Origin: Arcobacter sp.
Lineage (GTDB): Bacteria > Campylobacterota > Campylobacteria > Campylobacterales > Arcobacteraceae
Assembly: GCA_002869565.1 (NCBI GenBank)
Contig: PKUJ01000027.1
Span: forward strand, 160,368-224,367
Direction: 5' to 3'
Length of the DNA: 64,000 nt
Positions 29,657 to 37,622 of this stretch are shown here, in pieces; the stretch's first letter is position 1; each line of letters starts with the position of its first letter. The notes under the pieces were generated by a model. That model saw nothing but the letters and a program-made list of their open reading frames with translations. It was not told the DNA's origin and did no database searches. Position numbers and translations under genes: made by a program.

Positions 29657-29678
29657 ATAAAAGTGAAATAAAAGTGAA
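29657..29678 (-). repeat. Two perfect 11-bp tandem repeats
   Basis: ATAAAAGTGAA is repeated twice without a gap (minus strand TTCACTTTTAT). A period of 11 bp fits binding of an OmpR-type dimer to one DNA face. It sits 123 bp upstream of the cytochrome start. Confidence 0.5.
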
Positions 29679-29712
29679 GGGATAGTGATAGTAAAGTAAA
29701 AAGTTATATATG

Positions 29713-29746
29713 CTAACTAATATAGCAAAAAAGCTATATTAGTTAG
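29713..29746 (-). terminator. Long stem-loop at the end of the AMP-ligase gene
   Basis: A 14-bp perfect stem CTAACTAATATAGC/GCTATATTAGTTAG with a six-base A/T loop overlaps the ligase stop codon. There is only a weak T-tract after it, so it could end transcription or protect the mRNA 3' end. Confidence 0.55.
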
Positions 29747-31313
29747 TTTCTAGAAGTTCTTTTTTTAGTTCTTCTTTATTGATTTTATTTTTGTCACTAG
29801 TAATAAGTGGTAAAGATTTTTTATATATAATTTTACTTGGTATCATATATGATGCAAGATGTTTTTTTAGTTCAAAAGTTATCTCTTTTGGAGCTATTTC
29901 ACTTCTTGAAGAATATACTAAAACAATCTCTTCTTCAATCTCTTCATTTCCTATTGAGAATACTGCACATTGGTCTATCATAGGAAGATTTCTTGCAACA
30001 ACAGATTCTATTTCGTAAGGACTAACTCTAAACCCTCTTGTTTTAATCATATCATCTTGTCTTGAAACAAAGTAAAAATATCCTTCTTCATCTTTATACA
30101 CATAATCACCTGTTGCAACAACAACTTCATCTCTTAGTTGACCTTCAAGATTTATTGCATTTTTTAGAATATCAATTGATTTAAATCGTTGAGCAGTTTC
30201 TTCTGGCGCATTCCAAAAACCTTTGTAAATATATCCACCTCTATGTATAAGTTCTCCAACTTCTCTTGGAGCACATTGTTTACCTTCTTCATTAATAACG
30301 TATAATTCCACATCAGGAATAGCTTTACCAATTGATTCAGGTCTTATATTGATTTGTGTTGGGTCAAGATAAGTTGATCTAAATGCTTCTGTTAATCCAT
30401 GCATTGAATAAAATTTTGCATTAGAGAAGTATTTTTGAATATTATTTGCCATTTTAACTGTTACATTTCCACCTGAAGATGTAATTGTTTTAACATTTGC
30501 TAATAATTCTTTACTTGGAAGTCTATGTTCTTCTTCATCAAACATTGATATAATTGTTACTGGCATTAAAGCTATTACTGTGATTTTATCAGTTATTATA
30601 TGGTTAAAAAAATCACCAGGTAAGATAAATCTATGTAAAGCTAGAGTAGCTCTTTTGTATAAAGAACAGAAAATTTGATTTAATCCATAATCTAAATTAA
30701 AAATTAAAATTCCAGAAAGAACATCATCTTCTTTTAAATCTAAGTATTGTGAAACAACTCTCGCACTATCAATTAAATTTCTATGTGATAATACAATACC
30801 TTTTGGTTTTCCAGTGATTCCAAAAGAGTAAGTGATTACTGCATTTCCATGACCATTTACATCACAAGAGTATGGTTTATTATAATATTTAAATATCTCT
30901 TCAAATGATGGAATATCTTTATGAGTTGTTTCATATGAAATAATGTGTCCATCAAAATTAATCTCTTCAATATTTTCTAATTTTAACTTATCTGTAATAA
31001 TACATCTAATATCACAATCATTAATTATATACTCAACTTGTTCAGCTTTAAGCAGCTTTGTAAGTGGAACAAGTACATAATCGGTAGATAATATAGCTAG
31101 TATCGCTATAACTTGATCTATTCCTTTATTTGAATAAATACCAATTCTAGAACCTTTTGCTAAGTCTAATTCTTTTAAATAAAAGGCAACTTGATTAACT
31201 TTTGTTAATAAGTCTTCATATGTAATATTTTTTTCATTATATTTAATTGCAACTTTTTGCGAATGTGAAACTGCTGCATCTTCAATTAGTGTTCTAATAC
31301 AATTTATAGACAT
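29739..31313 (-). CDS. AMP-dependent ligase linked to glutamate mutase
   Basis: A 524-residue ANL-superfamily enzyme that would adenylate a carboxylic acid and pass it to CoA, a carrier protein or an amine. Visible motifs: P-loop region ITYSFGITGKPKGIVLSH (divergent from TSGSTG-x-PKG), SMHGLTEAF (A5), GELIHRGGYIYKGFWN (A6), TGDYVYKDEEGYFYFVSRQDD (A7/A8) and the C-terminal Lys in SDKNKINKEEL (A10). The NLDYGLNQIF segment recalls stand-alone acyl-AMP ligases. It is the last gene of the glmS-glmE-glmL operon (11-bp gap), so 3-methylaspartate or a derivative is the likely substrate, by inference. Confidence 0.82.
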   Translation of the reverse strand: MSINCIRTLIEDAAVSHSQKVAIKYNEKNITYEDLLTKVNQVAFYLKELDLAKGSRIGIYSNKGIDQVIAILAILSTDYVLVPLTKLLKAEQVEYIINDCDIRCIITDKLKLENIEEINFDGHIISYETTHKDIPSFEEIFKYYNKPYSCDVNGHGNAVITYSFGITGKPKGIVLSHRNLIDSARVVSQYLDLKEDDVLSGILIFNLDYGLNQIFCSLYKRATLALHRFILPGDFFNHIITDKITVIALMPVTIISMFDEEEHRLPSKELLANVKTITSSGGNVTVKMANNIQKYFSNAKFYSMHGLTEAFRSTYLDPTQINIRPESIGKAIPDVELYVINEEGKQCAPREVGELIHRGGYIYKGFWNAPEETAQRFKSIDILKNAINLEGQLRDEVVVATGDYVYKDEEGYFYFVSRQDDMIKTRGFRVSPYEIESVVARNLPMIDQCAVFSIGNEEIEEEIVLVYSSRSEIAPKEITFELKKHLASYMIPSKIIYKKSLPLITSDKNKINKEELKKELLETN

Positions 31314-31324
31314 TTTCTTTCCTT

Positions 31325-32521
31325 TTACTTTTTTTCAGAATTCATACCAAGAGTCCAAATATCGTAGTTGTTATCCATTACGATTGTTGGATTATGAGCT
31401 GAATTTAATATTTTTTTATAGAAGAATGAAACAATATCTTCTATCTCTTCTTGTTCTAAAACTTTTGTGATTCCACCTGTAAAGATCACTGAGTTTAAGG
31501 CATTTAACTTTAAATTTATATATGCTTTTCTAAAAGTAGAAACTTTACATAGTACTAAGAATATTGCCAATTGCATTAAAATTCTTGTAGCTTTTTCAGA
31601 TGACTCATCAAAAATATTTTCTGTAACTTTTAAGTGTGCTAAAAGTTCATAAACAAATTCATTATTTTTTGCAGCGAAGATTAATGATTCTTTTGATTTG
31701 TAAACTCCAAGTTTTTTGAATACAAGTCTATCATATTCATTTTCAGTAACCATATTTTCATCAACTAAATCTTTTGAGTAATGAATATCAGTTGTAGCTC
31801 CTCCAATATCAATTAAAATATAAGGATCAACAACAGAAAACTTACTGTGGATTAAAGGCAAAGTTTTATTTACAATATATGGAGTAGAGTAAATCTGATT
31901 TGAAGTAATATCATATAGGTGTTTGATGTCTTCTTTACCCATAATATCAGCTTGATAGAGGTTTGTTAAATACTCTTTTAAATTCTCTTCTTCTACATGA
32001 AGTTTATTGGTAATAATATTTGGTAAAGTTACAAGATTATCTATGTTTTCTTTTAAATATGGAATTTCTTTTTCACTTCCTACATAAACAATATTTGAAT
32101 AATTTACTTTTTCTAAATAATCAAATAGTTTTTCATTAAAGATAGAAGAAACAGAATCAATTCCACCTACAACAATAACAACATCAATTAAATCACTAGG
32201 AATTGAAGATGACTCAATGTCTTTATATAAAACAGTATCAATAATATTGATACCAGAATTAAAAGCAATATTTGTTGCATATTTCAATGAAAAAGAGTTT
32301 GTAATACCAATAATTAGCGTACTTAATCCACCATTTGCTGATGAACAAACATGAACATCTTCTTTTTTATAGTTATGAATAATATCTCCACATTTGTATG
32401 TTAAATCATCAAATATATCTTTATTAAAATCTCTAAAGTGTTGTTGAACACCATGAACAGTACATAATTTAAAGTAGGTACTTCCTACGTCTATTAATAG
32501 TTTGTCGTTAATTTCACTCAT
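31325..32521 (-). CDS. glmL: Glutamate mutase-associated MutL/GlmL ATPase
   Basis: A 398-residue ASKHA-fold protein with phosphate-1 loop LLIDVGSTYFKL at the N-terminus, phosphate-2 YILIDIGGATTDIHYS near residue 236 and adenosine motif VIFTGGITKVL near 349. GlmL proteins travel with glutamate mutase and are thought to reactivate or load its cobalamin. It is somewhat shorter than the roughly 460 residues usual. Overlaps glmE by 4 bp. Confidence 0.87.
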   Translation of the reverse strand: MSEINDKLLIDVGSTYFKLCTVHGVQQHFRDFNKDIFDDLTYKCGDIIHNYKKEDVHVCSSANGGLSTLIIGITNSFSLKYATNIAFNSGINIIDTVLYKDIESSSIPSDLIDVVIVVGGIDSVSSIFNEKLFDYLEKVNYSNIVYVGSEKEIPYLKENIDNLVTLPNIITNKLHVEEENLKEYLTNLYQADIMGKEDIKHLYDITSNQIYSTPYIVNKTLPLIHSKFSVVDPYILIDIGGATTDIHYSKDLVDENMVTENEYDRLVFKKLGVYKSKESLIFAAKNNEFVYELLAHLKVTENIFDESSEKATRILMQLAIFLVLCKVSTFRKAYINLKLNALNSVIFTGGITKVLEQEEIEDIVSFFYKKILNSAHNPTIVMDNNYDIWTLGMNSEKK

Positions 32522-33882
32522 TGCATAATTCCTATATCATGAATAATGTCATTTACAATAGATGTTGTATCTTTTGTAAGGTCACATTGTGCTTTTTCAT
32601 ATTCAAAACATCTATCAGGAATTGGAACTTTTCCTTTTTTGATAATTCTAATATTTTTCTTTGCATCTCTGATTGTTATCATTTCATTATGGTTAATAAT
32701 ATGTGGTGAAAATGGTACATCAATTATTCCATTTTTGATACTATTAAATACTTTTCTCCAAAGAGTATCTGCACTATCATTGAATACAGCTTCCATAATA
32801 GCCATAACCTCTAAAGTTAAAATTTCTTCTTCTTCTTTATCTACAACATTTGGCAGACCATTTAATATTCTAAGAGTATATTGAGTATTTGCAACTGTTT
32901 CTGCATTTGCTTCTTTTGTAGGAATTCCTGAAGCCTCTTGATTTGTTTTTGTAATAATCTTATCAGCTCCAACCATAGAAGCTATTACTGTACTCATATT
33001 GATTAATTGCGAAGCAAAATTTGGATCCATTGGAAATGCACCCATCCATTGATGATATACAAGATGAACATCTGCATCACCACAACCAATCTCTTCAGAG
33101 TAGTGTTTCGCAAGTTTTCTAATAACTGAACCCATTACAATATCTTGGTTCATAGAACCAGTTTGTGAAAATGATACAGAGAATGATTTAACACCTTCTT
33201 CAAGTGAAAGTAACATTTCAAGAAGTTGGATTACAATAGTAATACAAGGTGGTACTAAAGTAGCTGTTAATGGTCCAAATGACTCTCTATTGATTGGTTC
33301 ATTTAGTTTTGAGTAGTTTGCACAAACTCTCTCTACATATTTCCAGTATAAAAAGGCTTTATCAAGTGGAAAGTTTTTTGAATATGGAAGAAGGTATGTA
33401 ATAGGTCCACCTTCAATTTCAAAAATTCCAGATGCAATAGCAGTTTCAATAAGAAGTCTAGCATCAGGAGTTCCATGTCTAATTGAAACTGGCTTATTAA
33501 AATGAGTTATCATTTTTCTTGTGGTTCTATATCCATGTGTTACTAAAGGATAACCATTTAACATATCTACATCATTTTCTTCACTAAGTCTTAACATTTT
33601 TTTTGCAGTTGCATAATCGTTAAGTCTGGTATTTGAATCAATAGTACATGGTAATACATCAACATTTGCATCTACAAAAAATTCATAAAGTGCATACATT
33701 TTATTGTAAGTAGGGAAACCACCTCTTGGTTGTACTAACATTTTATTTGCATTTTTAAAATTATGTGAAATAAATAGGTCTTTTGAAGCGTTTTTTACAA
33801 ACTCTTCAACCTCAGCAAAATCAAAATTATCAACATGTTCGTTGTTTAGAATTATGTTTCTTTCTTCTTGCAATAAACTCAT
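32518..33882 (-). CDS. glmE: Glutamate mutase epsilon (catalytic) subunit
   Basis: A 454-residue TIM-barrel subunit that, with the cobalamin-binding sigma subunit, rearranges L-glutamate to (2S,3S)-3-methylaspartate by a radical mechanism. Family sequence includes VQPRGGFPTYNKM, IRHGTPDARLLIETA, FEIEGGPITYLLPYSK, SFGPLTATLVPP and VYHQWMGAFPMD. The conserved Arg residues that bind glutamate are plausible in these segments. Length is close to the about 480 usual. Coupled to both neighbours by 4-bp overlaps. Confidence 0.93.
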   Translation of the reverse strand: MSLLQEERNIILNNEHVDNFDFAEVEEFVKNASKDLFISHNFKNANKMLVQPRGGFPTYNKMYALYEFFVDANVDVLPCTIDSNTRLNDYATAKKMLRLSEENDVDMLNGYPLVTHGYRTTRKMITHFNKPVSIRHGTPDARLLIETAIASGIFEIEGGPITYLLPYSKNFPLDKAFLYWKYVERVCANYSKLNEPINRESFGPLTATLVPPCITIVIQLLEMLLSLEEGVKSFSVSFSQTGSMNQDIVMGSVIRKLAKHYSEEIGCGDADVHLVYHQWMGAFPMDPNFASQLINMSTVIASMVGADKIITKTNQEASGIPTKEANAETVANTQYTLRILNGLPNVVDKEEEEILTLEVMAIMEAVFNDSADTLWRKVFNSIKNGIIDVPFSPHIINHNEMITIRDAKKNIRIIKKGKVPIPDRCFEYEKAQCDLTKDTTSIVNDIIHDIGIMQ

Positions 33883-34292
33883 TTGTTTCTCTCATTCATA
33901 AATTTCTCAAGTTCATCTAAACCTGTATTTAAATCTACTTGATGGAAGACTAAATCAAATCCATAATTTTTAAATCTTGGAACAATATCATCTGCACTAC
34001 CAGTTCCAACTACCAAGTTTCCACCAATCATAAATACTACATCATCTAAAAGATTTCCATATTTTGATTTGAGAATCTTAACTTCTCTACACCAACCTTC
34101 TGCTTCACCATTAAGTGATGAGATCAATAATATATCTGCATTTGTTTCTATTACTGCATCAACAAATTCTTCAAGATATGTATTAACACCTAAGTTAAAT
34201 ACCTCAAATCCTCTTGCTTGCAGTGAAAGATCAATAAGTCGGTTTGCTACAACATGTATATCGTTACCTACAACGCCTGTTACTACTTTCAT
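33879..34292 (-). CDS. glmS: Glutamate mutase sigma (B12-binding) subunit
   Basis: A 137-residue flavodoxin-like cobalamin-binding protein. It has VVGNDIHVVANRLIDL, where the ligand His sits in D-x-H but the following Gly of the usual DxHxxG is Ala, then LLISSLNGEAEGWC and FMIGGNLVVGTG, matching the SxL and GG motifs. It is the first gene of the operon. No cobalamin riboswitch is visible in the 100 bp upstream. Confidence 0.93.
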   Translation of the reverse strand: MKVVTGVVGNDIHVVANRLIDLSLQARGFEVFNLGVNTYLEEFVDAVIETNADILLISSLNGEAEGWCREVKILKSKYGNLLDDVVFMIGGNLVVGTGSADDIVPRFKNYGFDLVFHQVDLNTGLDELEKFMNERNK

Positions 34293-34395
34293 ATAATTGC
34301 CTATTAATTTTTATTGTTTTATTAAGGGCAAATAGTCTAGCAAAAAGTTGGTTAGAGCTTTATTAGGTGGATAAGGGAGTTTTTACTTGAGAAAT

Positions 34396-35691
34396 TTAAT
34401 TTATATCTTCAATAATGACTTCTATTCTATTTCTTCCATTATTTTTAGCTTTGTATAGAGCTTTATCTGCCCTTGCAAGTATATCATCTGAATTATCAGA
34501 TTTTAGATAACTTGTTATTCCAAAACTTGCTGTGATTTTTTTATTTATTTCAAAATCATGATTTTCAATATGTTCTTTTAATTTGGTAGCTACATTTTTA
34601 CCTTGGTTAATATCACTATTTGGACAGATAATCAAGAACTCTTCTCCACCCCATCTTCCAATATAGTCTGTATCTCTTGTAAGCTCTTTTAAAATCTGCG
34701 ATATTTGGATAAGTACTTTATCTCCTTCAAGATGTCCGTATTTGTCATTGATAGATTTAAAATAATCCACATCTATCATTATCAAAGAAAAATCAACTTT
34801 GTATCTTCTTGAATATCTAATCTCCTTTTCAAGTAGATTATCTAGCTTACCTCTATTATAAACATTTGTGAGTTTATCTCTATTTGAGAGTTTTTCAATA
34901 GTTTTTTTATCTGTAATATCTTGATTAATAGTTGTATAATATTTTATGTTTCCAGATTCATCAAAACTAGGAGATACAATAACTTTTATCCAAAAAACAG
35001 AACCATCTTTTCTTTGATTTTTTATTTCACCTTCCCATTTTTCACCTGATGTTACAGTTCTCCACATATCTCTATATAAATCTCTTGGGGTATCTGGGTG
35101 TTTTAAGACACTATGTTTTTGTCCTATTAGTTCATTTTTTGTATATCCTGTAATTTTACAGTAAGCAGTACTTATATGGGAGATTATACCTTTCGTACTT
35201 GTTGTAGAAGTAATTACATATTTATCTATAATTTCATTATATTCATTTATCTCATTTTCTTGAACAATTCTGTTAGTGATATTTTCAATTATTCCATACA
35301 AAATTGACACATCTCCATTTTCATCAAGTTCAAGTATTCGTGAACGACTTGAAAAATAATTAATAGAATTTGTTTTATCATCAAAATATGGGAAAATATT
35401 GTTATATTCTTCTCTTTCTTTGTTTAATAACTCGAAATACTCTTTTAAAATCAAAGTTGCTTGGTCTGTTGAAGCTAATTTTACATTTTTTATGTAATCT
35501 CCTGCAATAGGGCAGTTTTTTGCGACGGAGTGTTTTTCAAGATTTATATTAAGATTAAAACTATCAATCATTAACTTATTACAGTAGAAATGGTCAGGGT
35601 CGTTTTTATAATCAATTATCCACCAACACATGTCTGAAAAGTTTAAAATAGTGTTAAATTCTTTTATATAATCTTGCATATTTTTTTTCAT
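34396..35691 (-). CDS. PAS-GGDEF diguanylate cyclase
   Basis: A 431-residue cytosolic sensor. The N-terminal 140 residues look like a divergent PAS fold. A second PAS/PAC (about 150-265) has GIISHISTAYCKITGYTKNELIGQ, HPDTPRDLYRDMW and the PAC tail GNIKYYTTINQDITDKK, of the Aer-like type. The C-terminal GGDEF has RDKLTNVYNRGKLD, MIDVDYFKSINDKYGHLEGD and the active loop GRWGGEEFLII. I start at ATG 35691; a GTG at 35736 lies in a likely promoter region and has no ribosome binding site. Confidence 0.87.
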   Translation of the reverse strand: MKKNMQDYIKEFNTILNFSDMCWWIIDYKNDPDHFYCNKLMIDSFNLNINLEKHSVAKNCPIAGDYIKNVKLASTDQATLILKEYFELLNKEREEYNNIFPYFDDKTNSINYFSSRSRILELDENGDVSILYGIIENITNRIVQENEINEYNEIIDKYVITSTTSTKGIISHISTAYCKITGYTKNELIGQKHSVLKHPDTPRDLYRDMWRTVTSGEKWEGEIKNQRKDGSVFWIKVIVSPSFDESGNIKYYTTINQDITDKKTIEKLSNRDKLTNVYNRGKLDNLLEKEIRYSRRYKVDFSLIMIDVDYFKSINDKYGHLEGDKVLIQISQILKELTRDTDYIGRWGGEEFLIICPNSDINQGKNVATKLKEHIENHDFEINKKITASFGITSYLKSDNSDDILARADKALYKAKNNGRNRIEVIIEDIN

Positions 35692-35860
35692 GGCTGATAG
35701 TATACTATAATTATTATTATATTTTTTTAATTGCACGAAATTAAGATTTTAGAAAGTTATTATGGTAATTGTGATTGAAGCTATTTATTCTTTAGTTTGA
35801 TAGAAAACTAAATTTAATATAGAAAAAAAATGATTATTTAAAATAATTTACAAATATCTC

Positions 35861-35918
35861 TTGACATTAGTACTAGTTAGTAGTAGTATTATAAATAAAT
35901 ATTACTAACTAGTAATAA
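35861..35918 (+). promoter_or_regulatory. Promoter of the ovoA operon with paired palindromic operators
   Basis: TTGACA (35861-35866) and TAGTAT (35884-35889) with 17-bp spacing form a good sigma-70 promoter. Two 19-bp boxes with cores TACTAGTTAGTA (35871-35882) and TACTAACTAGTA (35903-35914) each have perfect TACTA/TAGTA arms around two bases, and they are inverted copies of each other. Their centres are 32 bp apart, three helical turns. The first fills the -35/-10 spacer, the second follows the promoter, so repression by a dimeric (TetR- or MarR-like) protein is likely. No such regulator is in the window. Confidence 0.7.
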
Positions 35919-35931
35919 TATAGGAAATAAC

Positions 35932-37005
35932 ATGAATATGAAAGATAGAGTACAAGGTGCAATTTTAGGAGCATTTATTGGAGATGCCTTAGGTTTAGGA
36001 CCACATTGGTATTATGATTTAGGAGAACAACAAAAAGATTACGGGGAGTGGATTGATACATATACAAATCCAAAGCCTGGTCGTTATCATGAACATGAAA
36101 AAGCAGGGAATTAATCTCAGTCAGGATATATTTTAAAGTTAATGATTAAATCTCTTATTGAAAATGATGGATACAATCAAGAAGATTTTTGTAAAAAACT
36201 TGATGAAGATTTATTTACTAAAATAGATGGAATTCCAACTCATGGTCCAGGTGGTTATACTTCACAATCAATACGTGAAGTTTATAGACAAAGAGTAGAA
36301 CAAAAACTGTCTTGGAGCGAGGTTGGTAGTAGAGCAGATACAACAGAAGCAATAGAAAGAACTTTAGCTATTGCTATAAAATATGCCTTTAATCCAAAAA
36401 AATTAGCAAAAAGTATTTCACATAATACTTTTTTAACACAAATAGATGATATAGTAGGTTCTATGACTGTTGCATATGGCGCTGTACTTGCACAATTAAT
36501 TCAAGGAGAACCTTTAGATAAAAATATATCTGTAAAGTTAATGAAATTAGTTAAATCAGGAGACCTTCCTTTTCATGCAGTAACAAGTGACGGACTTAAT
36601 GCTCCAAAGCCAGGTTCAAAAGATCCTTCAAATATTGGACTTTTTGCCTCACCTGATGCTCTATTATCTCCTGCCTTTATGGCAAAAGCTGCTACTGATC
36701 CAGATATTGTAATAGAACCAGCTTGGAAAGTATCTTATGTATATGGAATGCCTTGTGCTATTTATCATATGTTACCAGCAACTTATTATTTAGCTGCAAG
36801 ATTTAAAGATGATTTTGAAAGTGGAATTTTACATGCTATTAATGGTGGAGGTCAAAACCAAGTAAGAGCAATGCTAACTGGAACTTTAATAGGAGCACAA
36901 GTAGGATTAAGTGGTATACCTCAAAGATTTATTGATGGCTTAAATGAAAAAGATGAAATCCTCGCTTTAGCAAAAAAACTTTCAGATATTGTAGAAATAG
37001 ACTAA
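35932..37005 (+). pseudogene. DraG-like (ADP-ribosylglycohydrolase fold) protein, in-frame TAA
   Basis: The N-terminal frame (MKDRVQGAILGAFIGDALGLG, 60 residues) stops at TAA 36112-36114. The same frame continues with SQSGYILKLMIKSLIEND and remains open to 37005, so the whole gene would encode 357 residues; TTA (Leu) to TAA is the simplest lesion. An ATG at 36142 could restart translation of the C-terminal 287 residues. The overall fold is DraG-like (GPGGYTSQSIREVYRQ, INGGGQNQVRAMLTG), but the usual metal motifs (T-D-D near residue 60, D-T-D near the C-terminus) are replaced by S-Q-S and Q-N-Q. First gene of an operon with an RraA-like gene and ovoA. Confidence 0.82.
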
Positions 37006-37077
37006 TAGATAAGAGTATATTAATTATATTTTGAGATAATGATATTAAAATAAAAGTTATTGATGAAGGATAATAAA

Positions 37078-37557
37078 ATGGATTTTTTTACAGCCGATAT
37101 TTGTGATGAACACCCAGATAAAACATATTTACTAGATAATGAATTTACAAATTATTGTGCAAAAGAAAAAGTATGCGGTACAGTCTTGACTGTTAAGCTA
37201 GATAGAAATAATAGTGAGCTTATAAAAGTACTTAGAGATGAAGATGGTACAGGTAAAATAGTTGTTGTAGATGTAGAGAATGAATACTTTGCCGTAGTAG
37301 GTGAAAATTTAATGAAGTTTGCAGCACAAAATAACTATGAGGGAATTATTGTAAATGGATATATTAGGGATACTTACCAAATAAAAGATATAGAAGTAGC
37401 TCTATTTGCAAGAGGAACTTGTAGTAGAAAGTATATACCAGTAACACAAGGACAAAGAGGAGTTGAATTGTCATTTTGTGGCGTTCAGTTTAATGATGGA
37501 GATTATATCTATGCGGATAGGGATGGTATTATTTTAACAAAAGAAAAAATTGTTTAG
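37078..37557 (+). CDS. RraA-family protein
   Basis: A 159-residue protein of the RraA/HMG-aldolase-like fold: FFTADICDEHPDK at the start, VCGTVLTVKLDRN, KIVVVDVENEY and the NGYIRDTYQIKDIEVALFARG segment with the conserved Arg-Asp. Relatives are either RNase E inhibitors or metal-dependent aldolases; Arg-Asp is shared by the aldolases. I start at ATG 37078 behind AAGGAT; longer starts are less likely. It lies between the DraG-like gene and ovoA. Confidence 0.82.
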   Translation: MDFFTADICDEHPDKTYLLDNEFTNYCAKEKVCGTVLTVKLDRNNSELIKVLRDEDGTGKIVVVDVENEYFAVVGENLMKFAAQNNYEGIIVNGYIRDTYQIKDIEVALFARGTCSRKYIPVTQGQRGVELSFCGVQFNDGDYIYADRDGIILTKEKIV

Positions 37558-37622
37558 ATATACCACAAACACTACACGTAAATTAGATATATTAATTTTT
37601 CATGTAACATAGAAGGTAAATA

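Noticed and set aside
34293-34395. Possible cobalamin riboswitch before glmS
   Set aside because: The space is too short and lacks any B12-box-like sequence.
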